From MED-G116 sp038147495 (GTDB lineage Bacteria; Pseudomonadota; Alphaproteobacteria; Puniceispirillales; Puniceispirillaceae): a stretch of 64,000 nt of DNA. Position numbers and translations under genes: made by a program. The notes under the pieces are model-generated. The model was not told where the DNA came from. It did no database searches and saw only the letters and a program-made list of their open reading frames with translations. Below, one piece after another: positions 18,552 to 28,018 of the stretch (its first letter is position 1; each line of letters opens with the position of its first letter). Location: positions 33,106 through 97,105 of the forward strand of contig JAYQTT010000007.1 in NCBI GenBank assembly GCA_038147495.1. Direction: 5' to 3'.

Positions 18552-19142
18552 TTAGCTCTTGATCGAGTAGGCTGTACCCCAGCCCCACGCTCCAGAACCG
18601 AAGCCGCGTGCAACCACACGCTCGCGGAAGATGTTGGAGACCTGATCACCATCACCTGCCAACAGAGCTTTGGTCGAGCACATTTCCGCACAGATCGGCA
18701 GCTTGCCTTCAGCAAGACGGTTCCGACCATATTTCTGGAACTCGGCATCGGAGATATCTTCCTCCGGACCACCGGCGCAGAAGGTACATTTGTCCATCTT
18801 GCCGCGTGAACCATAGTTTCCAGCTTGCGGATATTGAGGTGCACCGAACGGACATGCGTAGAAGCAGTAACCACAGCCAATACACAGATCCTTCGAATGC
18901 AACACGACACCCTGATCTGTCTGGTAGAAGCAATCTACCGGGCAGACGGCCATACATGGCGCATCAGAACAATGCATACAGGCCACAGAGATTGAACGCT
19001 CTCCCGGCTTGCCATCCTGAATGGTGACAACCCGGCGCCGGTTCACGCCCCACGGCACCTCATGCTCGTTCTTACAGGCGGTAACACAAGCATTACATTC
19101 GATACAGCGTTCTGCATCACAGAGGAACTTCATTCGTGCCAT
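18552..19142 (-). CDS. fdoH: Formate dehydrogenase beta subunit (four 4Fe-4S clusters)
   Basis: Electron-transfer subunit of 196 residues. Cysteine clusters are CIECNACVTACK, CMHCSDAPCMAVCP, CIGCGYCFYACP and CTFC...CAEMC, which together can bind four 4Fe-4S clusters as in FdnH. FdnH of E. coli ends in a membrane helix; here the protein stops after AYSIKS with no such anchor. It starts 11 bases after the catalytic subunit gene with a strong GGGAGG box. Export would be by hitch-hiking on the Tat signal of the alpha subunit. Confidence 0.94.
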   Translation of the reverse strand: MARMKFLCDAERCIECNACVTACKNEHEVPWGVNRRRVVTIQDGKPGERSISVACMHCSDAPCMAVCPVDCFYQTDQGVVLHSKDLCIGCGYCFYACPFGAPQYPQAGNYGSRGKMDKCTFCAGGPEEDISDAEFQKYGRNRLAEGKLPICAEMCSTKALLAGDGDQVSNIFRERVVARGFGSGAWGWGTAYSIKS

Positions 19143-19153
19143 TATTACCTCCC

Positions 19154-22045
19154 TTACGCCCGCTCAATTGAACACAGGGAACATTTAGATTCCTGCATCA
19201 ATGTCACGGAGTCATAACCATATGTCATGGCTGTGTTTGCTGATTCACCAAGCACATAAGGGTCTGCCCCCCCAGGATACTTGGACCGGAGATCCTTACC
19301 TTCCATGTGACCACCAAAGTGGAATGGCAGGAAGGCCACACCTCTGGCAACACGCTCGGTGACTTGTGCCATCACCTTAATCCGCGCACCTTCCGGTGTG
19401 TTCACCCAAACCATGTCGCCATCGCGAATTGAATTCGAGTTGGCGTCAAATGGATTGATCTCCACGAACATGTCCTGCTGGAGTTCAGCAAGCCATGGGT
19501 TTGACCGTGTTTCGTCACCACCGCCTTCATATTCAACAAGACGACCAGATGTGAGAATCATCGGATAGTTAGCCGTGTGATCAACATCCTGGATAGACTT
19601 GTAGAGGGTCGGCAGACGATACAGCTTCCTGTCTGAATAGGTCGGATAGTCGGCGACCAGATCACGACGAGAGGTGTAAAGTGGCTCACGATGCAGCGGA
19701 ATTGGATCCGGGAATGTCCAGACCTTCACCCGTGCTTTCGCGTTACCGAACGGTGCACAACCATGCTTGATGGCGACACGCTGGATACCGCCTGAAAGGT
19801 CAACCTTCCAGTTGGTTTTATCTCCGGCGATGCCTTCAATAGTGGCTTTCTCATCGGCGGTAAGGTCACCATCCCAGCCAAGCTTCTTAAGCATGGCCAT
19901 GGTGAACTCCGGATAACCGTCTTTGATTTCCGATCCGACCGGATATGAACCCTCGGCCAACAGATTGTTGCCCTCATGCTCAACACCGAAACGGGCACGG
20001 AAGCAAAGGCCACCTTCTGCCACTGGCTTGTTTGTGTCGTACAGCAACGGTGTGCCTGGATGACCCATTTCAGCCGTACCCCAGCAAGGCCAAGGCAGAC
20101 CGTAATATTCACCATCAAGCTCGCCACCTACAGCCTGCAGCGTTGTCTTGTCAAAGACATGCTGATTGGCCATATGTGCCTTGATCCGCTCTGGTGACTG
20201 ACCGGTATAACCAATCGTCCACATGCCGCCATTGAATTCGCGCGTCACGTCTTCGACCAAAGGCTCATCATTCTCAACCTTGATCTTGCGGAACATGCGA
20301 TCGGCAAAGCCGAACTTCTTGGCAAACTTGTAGATGATGGTGTGGTCCGGCAGTGAGTCAAATGATGGCTCAATGATCTTCTCACGCCACTGCAGCGAAC
20401 GGTTTGACGCAGTTACCGATCCATAAGTCTCGAACTGTGTCGTTGCCGGCAGCAGGTAAACTCCATCGGTACGATCAGAAAGAACAGCAGAAACAGTCGG
20501 ATATGGATCGATCACAACCATCAGGTCGAGCTTTTCCATCGCCGTCTTCATTTCCTTCATACGGGTTTGTGAGTTCGGCGCATGGCCCCAGAACACCATA
20601 GCCCGCAGATTGTCTGGCTGGTCAATGTTGTCCTTGTCCTCAAGAACACCGTCAATCCAGCGTGATACCGGAATACCCTTCATGTTCATCAGGCTCTTAT
20701 TCTTGCCATCCGATCCTTTGATAGAGTCAAACCGACCTTTCAGCCAATCAATGTCCTCACCCCAGACACGCGCCCAATGCTTCCACGCGCCCGCTGACAG
20801 GCCATAATAGCCGGGCAGTGAGTGTGAAAGGACACAGAAGTCTGTGGCACCTTGAACGTTACAGTGACCGCGGAAGATGTTTGCACCACCACCAGCTGTG
20901 CCCATGTTGCCCAGCGCGAGCTGAAGCGCACAATATGCACGGGTGTTGTTGTTACCGTTAGTGTGCTGTGTTCCACCCATACACCAGATAAAGGTGCCCG
21001 GACGGTTGTTGGCCATGATCTGGGCAACCCGCTTGAGCTGTGAGCCGGGAACACCGGTAACGCGCTCAGTTTCTTCGGGGGTCCATTTCCTGACCTCTTC
21101 CAACACGTCTTCCATTCCGTAAACACGCTGGCGGATGAACTCTTTATCCTCCCAGCCGTTCTCGAAAATGTGCCACATGATACCCCAGATCAGAGCAACG
21201 TCTGAACCCGGACGGAAGCGCACATACTCGTCTGCATGCGCTGCCGTACGTGTAAAGCGCGGATCACAAACAATCACAGGCGCATTGTTTTGCTCCTTGG
21301 CTTTCAACACATGCATCAGCGAAACAGGGTGCGCTTCTGCAGGGTTGCCACCAATGATGAAAATCGCACGTGAATTGTGGATATCATTGTAGGAGTTGGT
21401 CATCGCACCATAGCCCCAGGTGTTAGCAACACCGGCAACTGTGGTTGAGTGACAAATACGAGCCTGGTGGTCACCGTTGTTCGTACCCCAATAAGCGTAG
21501 AACTTCCGGAACAGATAGGCCTGCTCGTTGCTATGCTTTGCTGAACCAAGCCAGTAAACCGAGTCAGGACCTGATTTTTCGCGAATATCGAGCATTTGAT
21601 CGCCGATTTCGTTAATCGCATCATCCCAGCTAATCCGTGTCCATTTGCCACCGACAAGCTTCATTGGATATTTCAGGCGACGCTCGCCACTCGCTGTTTC
21701 TCTAACCGAAGCACCCTTGGCGCAATGTGAACCAAGGTTGATCGGGCTGTCCCAGCCGGGCTCTTGTCCTGTCCAGACGCCGTTTTGCACTTCTGCCACG
21801 ACGGTACAACCGACAGAGCAGTGAGTACAAACAGACTTCTTGATTACCGCCGCAGCCGAAGCACCAGCCGCCTTGGCCGGGGTAACGCTTGGGCCCACAA
21901 GGGTCGCAGCAGCAGCCAAACCACCGATCGCAAGTCCCGACCCACGCAAGAAAGTGCGTCTGTCGACAACCGCTTCAACGGCCTGGCCAAGGAAAGATGA
22001 TGACTGGGGGCCTCTCGCAACCCCGGACGTCTTCTTTCTAAGCAT
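19154..22045 (-). CDS. fdoG: Formate dehydrogenase catalytic (alpha) subunit, periplasmic, Mo/W-bis-MGD
   Basis: The 963-residue enzyme oxidises formate to CO2. It begins with a Tat signal carrying the twin arginines 29-30 in DRRTFLRGSGL, so the folded enzyme is exported. A 4Fe-4S site is formed by CTHCSVGC (73-80) and Cys108. The metal ligand is Cys198 in ARICHSTTVAG, encoded by TGT, followed by the catalytic His199; this is a cysteine, not selenocysteine, enzyme. The C-terminal dinucleotide-binding domain (LTSGRLVEYEGGGDETRSNP) is complete. A GGAGG box precedes the start. Neighbouring tungstate-binding and ModE-like genes suggest tungsten or molybdenum use, but sequence alone cannot decide which. 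Confidence 0.96.
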   Translation of the reverse strand: MLRKKTSGVARGPQSSSFLGQAVEAVVDRRTFLRGSGLAIGGLAAAATLVGPSVTPAKAAGASAAAVIKKSVCTHCSVGCTVVAEVQNGVWTGQEPGWDSPINLGSHCAKGASVRETASGERRLKYPMKLVGGKWTRISWDDAINEIGDQMLDIREKSGPDSVYWLGSAKHSNEQAYLFRKFYAYWGTNNGDHQARICHSTTVAGVANTWGYGAMTNSYNDIHNSRAIFIIGGNPAEAHPVSLMHVLKAKEQNNAPVIVCDPRFTRTAAHADEYVRFRPGSDVALIWGIMWHIFENGWEDKEFIRQRVYGMEDVLEEVRKWTPEETERVTGVPGSQLKRVAQIMANNRPGTFIWCMGGTQHTNGNNNTRAYCALQLALGNMGTAGGGANIFRGHCNVQGATDFCVLSHSLPGYYGLSAGAWKHWARVWGEDIDWLKGRFDSIKGSDGKNKSLMNMKGIPVSRWIDGVLEDKDNIDQPDNLRAMVFWGHAPNSQTRMKEMKTAMEKLDLMVVIDPYPTVSAVLSDRTDGVYLLPATTQFETYGSVTASNRSLQWREKIIEPSFDSLPDHTIIYKFAKKFGFADRMFRKIKVENDEPLVEDVTREFNGGMWTIGYTGQSPERIKAHMANQHVFDKTTLQAVGGELDGEYYGLPWPCWGTAEMGHPGTPLLYDTNKPVAEGGLCFRARFGVEHEGNNLLAEGSYPVGSEIKDGYPEFTMAMLKKLGWDGDLTADEKATIEGIAGDKTNWKVDLSGGIQRVAIKHGCAPFGNAKARVKVWTFPDPIPLHREPLYTSRRDLVADYPTYSDRKLYRLPTLYKSIQDVDHTANYPMILTSGRLVEYEGGGDETRSNPWLAELQQDMFVEINPFDANSNSIRDGDMVWVNTPEGARIKVMAQVTERVARGVAFLPFHFGGHMEGKDLRSKYPGGADPYVLGESANTAMTYGYDSVTLMQESKCSLCSIERA

Positions 22046-22091
22046 TTGTTTCCTCCAGAAAATAATAGGTTATCCTACAAATTCAATAATT

Positions 22092-22289
22092 CTAGAAACG
22101 CGCAAGATCGTAATAGGTCTTGACGTGACTAGTTAGACGGTAACCGTCTCCCTTTGGCTCCACCACTGGTGTTGCCGAGGCTGTCTTGCCAACAAGCATC
22201 GTACCACCTGCCACTGCCGCGCCTGTGGCGGACAGTTTCAGAAAGTCACGACGACCCGTCTGCTTTTCTTCAACCTTGTCACTCTTCAT
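22092..22289 (-). CDS. Formate dehydrogenase region Tat-signal microprotein
   Basis: A 65-residue protein that is mostly a Tat signal: GRRDFLKLSATGAAVAGG, then a short mature part SATPVVEPKGDGYRLTSH. It belongs to the small family found just before formate dehydrogenase alpha genes (known as formate dehydrogenase region Tat target). It is 46 bases upstream of the catalytic subunit and has a GGGAGG box. Its role is not established; helping export or maturation of the large subunit is the usual guess. Confidence 0.85.
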   Translation of the reverse strand: MKSDKVEEKQTGRRDFLKLSATGAAVAGGTMLVGKTASATPVVEPKGDGYRLTSHVKTYYDLARF

Positions 22290-22335
22290 TCTTACCTCCC
22301 TGTTTTCTCAACATTGAGACCATCCAACCGTGCAG

Positions 22336-22959
22336 CTATTGCCGCATGGTCAAATCCATTTCGAAAGCCTGGCTCTCGATTTCCAGAAACAACCGACCCA
22401 TGGTGCCCACTGGCGCATAGAAGACTGCACTTTGCGCCTCTTCGATGTCACGCATCAACAGATGCGCCCAAGGTGCGATGTGTTTCTCAAAAAAACTCTT
22501 TTGTTCGGCAACGCTGTAGGCCCGACCATATGTGCCTTTGATCAAACCTGCCATCATGTCAAAAAGGCTGGCGATGTGATCTTCTGGCTCCTTGACGCCC
22601 TCTGCACGCTTCATACCAATCGCGTTCATATCATTACGCAGATTGGCAAGCGGCCGGTCATTCAAAAATCCGGTCAAATAGTAGGACGCGAAAGGAAGAA
22701 CTTCACCGCGCCCGACACCAACAAACAATTCCACATATTCGTTTCGGACGATGCCAGCGTCCAGTGAACGCGCCAGCTTTGCCAAAGTTGCACAAGCCGC
22801 GCCAATCGGTGTGTCATCGCCCTCTAGAGACTGCACCTGCTGTAGCAATGCATCGTTGGGCTCAACACGCAATAGCGAGCCTAAAAACCCATACATATCA
22901 GCTCTCAGCGCGTCTTCCTCTGAGATGCCTAGTGTGGCGTTTTCCATCGTTAAAGCCAT
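22336..22959 (-). CDS. TorD/DmsD-family maturation chaperone for formate dehydrogenase
   Basis: A 207-residue all-helical cytoplasmic chaperone. The conserved EPEDHIASLFDMM segment at about 125-137 is the hallmark of TorD-like redox enzyme maturation proteins, and YVELFVGVGRGEVLPFASYY fits the preceding family block. Such proteins bind the Tat signal of a molybdoenzyme and hold it until the cofactor is inserted. An AAGGAGGG box precedes the ATG. It is encoded just before the Tat microprotein and the alpha subunit, which makes them its likely clients. Confidence 0.88.
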   Translation of the reverse strand: MALTMENATLGISEEDALRADMYGFLGSLLRVEPNDALLQQVQSLEGDDTPIGAACATLAKLARSLDAGIVRNEYVELFVGVGRGEVLPFASYYLTGFLNDRPLANLRNDMNAIGMKRAEGVKEPEDHIASLFDMMAGLIKGTYGRAYSVAEQKSFFEKHIAPWAHLLMRDIEEAQSAVFYAPVGTMGRLFLEIESQAFEMDLTMRQ

Positions 22960-23118
22960 ACACCCTCCTTGACTTAATAAAACACGCTATCACAGGTAAA
23001 ACCACCTCACAACAGCAAGGGAGACGCTACGGCCTATTTTAGGAATTTTTTTTCATCGGTAAAAACGAAGGCTGCTCAATGCGCCGTCGCGACAGCATTT
23101 CAAGCCGTTTTTTGAGAA

Positions 23119-23982
23119 TCAAGTGGGTCGTTTGAACGCCATCCGCTTTGGCTTTATAGATTGTTTTTCTTGATAAAACCCTATGTTTTGCTCGGAGCCT
23201 TCTGGCAACACCTTCTCGCCTTTCACACCATCTGAAAGCGCATCCAAAGGCACGCTCTCACCCGCATCTTGTAAAGAATCTTTTGCAGATTGCGGCAAAA
23301 TGTCTTCATTTTCGGTTGCGGGCAGCTCGCCACGCGGGTCATCGGGCAAAGACGCAGTCGCGGCTTCATTTTCAGGACCCTGACGCCGATCATTCCCAGC
23401 GACATCATTCGTCTCGGAGACATCATTTCCATTGGTGTCATCTTCGCCAGCCCCCGAACCAACACCTTTGGTCACTGGTGCGGTGGTATCTTCATCCAGA
23501 CCTTCCACATCGCCCATTTCGTCCAGCTTGTCTTTGGCTTTTTGCAAATACCCCTTGCCGACCTGATAGGCTGTTTGCAGGCCGTCCACGACTGTCGCGG
23601 CGTCTGTGTAATCCTCGCCATATTCAACCATTTCATCGGCAAAGCGGAACAACGGATTCAAACGCCAGACGCGGCGGAGCGCCAATCGCCGCAACCGCTC
23701 TGGCATGTCACCTTGAAAAAACCTGTCCAATCCAGCTTCATCCTCGATTGTCTCTGGATCGGGAAGGTCATATTTCTCAAGGAGTTCAGCTTCACTCAAG
23801 GCATCGTCAGCATCATTTTCCGTTAACCCCTCACCAGAACTGGATATCTCTTCCGTATCGGTATCGGCAGGCTCAACAATCGGTGGCGAAACCTCACCGC
23901 GGCTTTCGGCTGCAACCCGCGCCCGACGCCGGTTGAGACGGTCAATCAAGCTTTCAGGCTTGTCATTTGGTTTTTCCGACAT
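23119..23982 (-). CDS. DUF3306 protein of the formate dehydrogenase cluster
   Basis: A 287-residue acidic protein. The N-terminus SLIDRLNRRRARVAAE and the central ADTVEYGEDYTDA-like segment (DEMVEYGEDYTDAATVV) match DUF3306, a family of unknown function linked to formate dehydrogenase genes. The last 120 residues are low-complexity, rich in Asp, Glu, Asn and Ser, and likely disordered. No signal peptide or membrane span is seen. It follows the DUF3305 gene after 56 bases, as elsewhere. A cytoplasmic assembly role is inference. Confidence 0.8.
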   Translation of the reverse strand: MSEKPNDKPESLIDRLNRRRARVAAESRGEVSPPIVEPADTDTEEISSSGEGLTENDADDALSEAELLEKYDLPDPETIEDEAGLDRFFQGDMPERLRRLALRRVWRLNPLFRFADEMVEYGEDYTDAATVVDGLQTAYQVGKGYLQKAKDKLDEMGDVEGLDEDTTAPVTKGVGSGAGEDDTNGNDVSETNDVAGNDRRQGPENEAATASLPDDPRGELPATENEDILPQSAKDSLQDAGESVPLDALSDGVKGEKVLPEGSEQNIGFYQEKQSIKPKRMAFKRPT

Positions 23983-24038
23983 GTCTCAATTCACCGTTGT
24001 GTGGCCGGATTTTGTGGTCAATTTCATTTGTGGCCCGA

Positions 24039-24668
24039 TTACTGATAATCACGGCGCCGGGGCGCGTTGAACACATCATTTCGCCGTTCGAGGCGTGCAT
24101 CGCCACGTCCAGCCTCGTGCTTATCAACGCGAACCCTATCACGTTTACGCTTTTTGAAAGGCTCAGGGTGATAATGCCTTTGAACGAACGCCTCAACAAA
24201 TTCGGCGATCGGCCCCTGTAGCTGCAACTTTTCTACCTGATCTTCGCCACAATCCTCATAATCCTGAATATTGTAGGGTGACAGGCTTATTTCTGCGATG
24301 TGGATATCCGGGCCATCGCCCTCATCATCAACCTCATGATCATCACTGTTTTCATTGTTGCGAAGCACCAGATAAATTGACGGATCAGACGATGCCAGAT
24401 TTTCGGCATAAGCCTCAGCCTCGGCCCGGTGCAAATCCAGTGACGCGTCTGCCGTGAACAGCATTGAAAGCCCATTGTCGCCAGCGCGAAGCGGCGTCAG
24501 CGGAATATCGTTGATTGGCGGCGCGCCTGTCCCAGCCTCAACAGATAACGGAATAAGATCGCTGATTACCCAACGGTGAGGCTTCCATATATTGTCGAGC
24601 GGTTGACGCTCCACGATCACCCTAACGCCAAAGAGAACATGTTTATCATCAACCGTAGCTTTGACCAA
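24039..24668 (-). CDS. DUF3305 protein of the formate dehydrogenase cluster
   Basis: A 209-residue protein starting at TTG with a GAAGGAG box upstream. The VRVIVERQPLDNIWKPHRW segment and the following ISLSPYNIQDYEDCGE stretch are typical of DUF3305; LDLHRAEAEAYAENLASSDPSIY-like text between them is the rest of the domain. The C-terminus is Arg/Lys/Asp rich. The function is unknown; the gene almost always sits beside DUF3306 and formate dehydrogenase. It is the first gene of the minus-strand operon and faces the polyferredoxin gene. Confidence 0.8.
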   Translation of the reverse strand: MVKATVDDKHVLFGVRVIVERQPLDNIWKPHRWVISDLIPLSVEAGTGAPPINDIPLTPLRAGDNGLSMLFTADASLDLHRAEAEAYAENLASSDPSIYLVLRNNENSDDHEVDDEGDGPDIHIAEISLSPYNIQDYEDCGEDQVEKLQLQGPIAEFVEAFVQRHYHPEPFKKRKRDRVRVDKHEAGRGDARLERRNDVFNAPRRRDYQ

Positions 24669-24890
24669 AAGAAGCTCCTTCAGGAGAGGTGTTGCGCTTC
24701 ACAAACAGCCCCATAGAGTGCACTCAAACCTCTGTAACCACAAGAGGGCAGTCTGTGCTAGGTTGCGATCAGCTTGCAAATTCAGCAGTGCTAGTGCTTG
24801 CTTTCATATCACATGCCATTAAATCTATGTGCTAATATAGGTGGCGCATCAGACAAATGCACTGACAAGATAAAAGAGGTTTTGCTGGTT
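24669..24890. promoter_or_regulatory. Divergent control region of the formate dehydrogenase island
   Basis: About 220 bases between the DUF3305 start and the polyferredoxin start. Promoters for the main operon (minus) and the polyferredoxin (plus) must lie here. TAATAT at about 24833-24838 is a possible plus-strand -10 element. I see no copy of the CGTTAT-N12-ATAACG operator found before tupA. Confidence 0.4.
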
Positions 24891-26921
24891 ATGAAAATAG
24901 ACAACACCAACATCATGGTGTGTGACTGCGGCGGCACAATGGCAATCGATGGCAAAGCCCTCGCCAAAGCCTGCCAGGCAACCGGCAGCACCGACATTGC
25001 CACCAGCCTGTGCCGAGTCCAGACAGACAGACTGGCGACATCGATGCAAGCGGCCGCAACAAACAATGAAAGCCTGATTGTCGCCTGCACGCAGGAATCT
25101 GATGTCTTTGCCGAAATTGCAGATGAAATTGGTGTTCAGATGCCGGGCGTTGTCAACATCAGGGAAATGGCGGGTTGGTCTGATCAGGGAAACAAAGCAA
25201 CCGCAAAAATGGCCGCACTGATCAAGCAGGCCACCGTCAAACGGCCAAAAACCCGCAGCATGAGCCTTGAGTCGCACGGCCGCTGTCTGATTTATGCCGA
25301 TGCCGCATCAAGCCCTGCAAGCGTTGATGCCGCGCTTGATCTTGGCGCCAAGCTTGATGGAACGCTGGGCGTTACCGTGCTTATTGCCAATGCCGCAGAC
25401 GATGTGATGCCGCAACGTCGTCCGGGCATTGTCATGACCGGCACAATCAAAACCGCGAGTGGCCATTTTACAGCCTTTGACCTTGTCATCGATAAATTTG
25501 CCGAGGCCCTGCCCCATGGCCGTGACGCTTTGGCATTTGGTCCCAAAAGCGATGGTGTTCAAACAAGCTGTGACGTGTTCGTTGACCTGAGTGATGGCAC
25601 ACCGTTTTTTACCGGCTGGGAAAAGCGCGATGGCTATTTTCGCGTATCCGCTGATGACACTGTTGCTGTGTCAAAGCTAGAGTCGCAGGTCGCCCCGATG
25701 ATTGGCGAGTTCGAAAAGCCGATCTACGTCAATTTTGACGAAACGATGTGTGCGCATTCACGAAACCAAATCAATGGATGCTCGCGCTGCCTCGACGTTT
25801 GCCCGGCCGGGGCCATTACCAGTGCCGGTGACAGCGTCAGCATTGATCCAGCGATCTGTGGCGGCTGTGGCTACTGTGGCTCGGTTTGCCCAACCGGCGC
25901 GGCGCAAACGGCCTACCCGCCAGCAGACCAAATCTTGGGCGCAATGGACAGCCTTCTCGAGGCCTATACAGACGCCGGTGGCAAGGCGCCTTCCCTGTTA
26001 ATCCATGATGAAAGCTTTGGGCTTGAAGCCATTGAAATGATAGCACGTTTTGGAAATGGGATTCCAGCGAATATGATGCCGCTTGCGATCCATGACGTGG
26101 GCCGCGCCGGGCATGATATTCTGGTCGGGGCCATCGCGCTTGGATACCATCAGGTGTTCATTCTGGCGAACCCGCAAAAGACAGACGAAGCCGGCCCACT
26201 CGCGGTGCAGATTGACCTTGCCCGAAGCCTGCTTGCCGGCGTCAATGCCGATGCTGATGGCCGCCTCACCCTGATCAATGAGGCCGATCCAGATGTCATC
26301 GGCAACATCCTTTACCAGACAAGCTGCAAGAGCAATTCCAAAGCCGCACCATTTGGTCCGGTTGGCACGCCGCGGGGAATGCTGCGGCTGGCGATGCGTG
26401 GGCTTGGCACCACCAACAAATCAAGCATGGATGTTATTCCATTGCCGGAAGGCGCCCCCTATGGCCGGGTAAATATCGATATCGATAATTGCACAATCTG
26501 CCTGTCCTGTGTCAGCGCCTGCCCCGCAGGTGCGCTGCAAGACAATCCAGATGCCCCACAGCTTCTTTTCCGTGAGGATGCGTGTGTCCAATGCGGCATC
26601 TGCGCATCCACATGCCCGGAAAAGGTGATCGAACTGGTACCGCAATTCAGCCTGCTCGACTCGGCGATGGCTGCGGAAATGGTGATCGAGGACACGCCTT
26701 TTCATTGCACCGGATGCGGCAAGGCTTTTGGATCAACGCGATCTATCGAGCGGGTGATCGCGAAATTGTCTGAACACAGCATGTTTCAGGCCGAAGGCCG
26801 CGCCGATATGCTCAAGCTGTGTGAGAATTGCCGCGTTGAAGCGATGTTCACCCAGAATGACAAATTGCTTGATGTGGGGGACCGTCCAAAGCCACGCACA
26901 ACGGATGATTACCTGAATTGA
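24891..26921 (+). CDS. 4Fe-4S polyferredoxin linked to formate dehydrogenase
   Basis: A 676-residue cytoplasmic iron-sulfur protein. The N-terminal part (about 1-290) opens with VCDCGGTM and has no clear catalytic motif. Then come four ferredoxin-type cysteine sets: CSRCLDVCP, CGGCGYCGSVCP, CTICLSCVSACP and CVQCGICASTCP, and a final CTGCGKAFG...CENC pair that may bind zinc. This arrangement resembles HdrA-like and formate-dehydrogenase-associated ferredoxins. ATG at 24891 is preferred; the open frame goes back to 24798. It is divergent from the main operon. Electron delivery for cofactor maturation or an electron outlet are both possible. Confidence 0.82.
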   Translation: MKIDNTNIMVCDCGGTMAIDGKALAKACQATGSTDIATSLCRVQTDRLATSMQAAATNNESLIVACTQESDVFAEIADEIGVQMPGVVNIREMAGWSDQGNKATAKMAALIKQATVKRPKTRSMSLESHGRCLIYADAASSPASVDAALDLGAKLDGTLGVTVLIANAADDVMPQRRPGIVMTGTIKTASGHFTAFDLVIDKFAEALPHGRDALAFGPKSDGVQTSCDVFVDLSDGTPFFTGWEKRDGYFRVSADDTVAVSKLESQVAPMIGEFEKPIYVNFDETMCAHSRNQINGCSRCLDVCPAGAITSAGDSVSIDPAICGGCGYCGSVCPTGAAQTAYPPADQILGAMDSLLEAYTDAGGKAPSLLIHDESFGLEAIEMIARFGNGIPANMMPLAIHDVGRAGHDILVGAIALGYHQVFILANPQKTDEAGPLAVQIDLARSLLAGVNADADGRLTLINEADPDVIGNILYQTSCKSNSKAAPFGPVGTPRGMLRLAMRGLGTTNKSSMDVIPLPEGAPYGRVNIDIDNCTICLSCVSACPAGALQDNPDAPQLLFREDACVQCGICASTCPEKVIELVPQFSLLDSAMAAEMVIEDTPFHCTGCGKAFGSTRSIERVIAKLSEHSMFQAEGRADMLKLCENCRVEAMFTQNDKLLDVGDRPKPRTTDDYLN

Positions 26922-26969
26922 CCGACAAGTCGAACGCACCTGATGCAAAATCAGGCACCGCCGCGCCTA

Positions 26970-27959
26970 TCACTGGTCGGCGAGCGGTAAATTGACCAGC
27001 AGGTTCTGCGGCTTCATCCGAAGCACGCCCGCAAGGTCCATGGCCAGCGCCATATAGACGGTCTGCCCTTCCATTTCGGGAGTAAAGCCGTGTGATGCGG
27101 TCAATTTGAACAGGCATAGAATTTGCCGAAGCCGCGCCTCACCAACGTCCTTTGCGTGATACAAATCATTCAGAATGATCGTTGCATCGGCATCCAAACC
27201 GACATGCCAGCGCCAGTTATCCTCCTCAATCTTGGCAACCGGCAATATAGTCACCTCATGCCCAAGAAAATGGCGCACCCATTTCTCCATCACGCGGCAA
27301 AGCGCGTCCAGCGCGGGTTGCGTGTAGGCGATATCGACCGAGGTATTAAACATGTCCGAGCGCGCCCAATATTCATCGGCATTTTCGGTGGCGAGAATAT
27401 CGATCATCACCTCATCTGGACGCTCGCTCTGGGTTAACGCTTTTTGATAGCCGGCATGCAGTTGCACTGTCGCATGGTCCGCAACCATAATGCGCCCATC
27501 ATCAAGGGTCACCGCCTGATGCCGGAACAACAGCTCGGCAGCGCGAAGCTGCATTGGATCTTGTTCGCCATGCAAAATACCGCGCAGGATGATCTGAACG
27601 AGCTGCTCAACAAACAGCGGTGGGATCCCCGTCGGCGCATCGCCTTTGATCAACGCCAAATACGCCGCCTCAAGCGTATCAAAACGCGCCAAAAAGTCCC
27701 TGAATCTAAGGACAGCCTTGTAATTATGCACCACGTCCGGATCGGCCATCTTCGCCAACTCATCATCGCTGACAAGTGAAAACGGATCAGCAATCAAGCG
27801 GGCGTGCAATGCTCTCTCGGCATCACAGGACTCCTCAACCGGGGCGACCTCATCACGGGCAAAATACGCCGCCATGAAATCGGCTGTGGGAACGGCGCGC
27901 CCTTCTGCGGTGCGCTGTGTGAGGTGCCAGCCTGACGTCATCCAGAAATCATGTGCCAT
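26970..27959 (-). CDS. DUF6352 family protein
   Basis: A 329-residue soluble protein beginning MAHDFWMTSGWHLT, the mark of DUF6352. It is mostly helical, with HGEQDPMQLRAAELLFR and NEADEYWARSDMFNTS-like blocks (ATENADEYWARSDMFNTS). No transmembrane segment, signal or known catalytic motif is visible. It is the last gene of the run cytochrome c, DUF6494, Mrp, ligase-like, DUF6505, DUF6352 and converges with the polyferredoxin gene. The family has no established function; its constant company with formate dehydrogenase genes points to assembly of that enzyme. Confidence 0.75.
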   Translation of the reverse strand: MAHDFWMTSGWHLTQRTAEGRAVPTADFMAAYFARDEVAPVEESCDAERALHARLIADPFSLVSDDELAKMADPDVVHNYKAVLRFRDFLARFDTLEAAYLALIKGDAPTGIPPLFVEQLVQIILRGILHGEQDPMQLRAAELLFRHQAVTLDDGRIMVADHATVQLHAGYQKALTQSERPDEVMIDILATENADEYWARSDMFNTSVDIAYTQPALDALCRVMEKWVRHFLGHEVTILPVAKIEEDNWRWHVGLDADATIILNDLYHAKDVGEARLRQILCLFKLTASHGFTPEMEGQTVYMALAMDLAGVLRMKPQNLLVNLPLADQ

Positions 27960-28018
27960 TTTAAATCCTGCCCTAGCCGTTACCGCAACGTTCGAAATGC
28001 ATGATCGGCGCGGTGTTT

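Noticed and set aside
21440..21470. Possible selenocysteine in the formate dehydrogenase alpha subunit
   Set aside because: The codon at the metal-ligand position is TGT (Cys), and in fdsA it is TGC. There is no in-frame TGA and no need for a selenocysteine insertion element.
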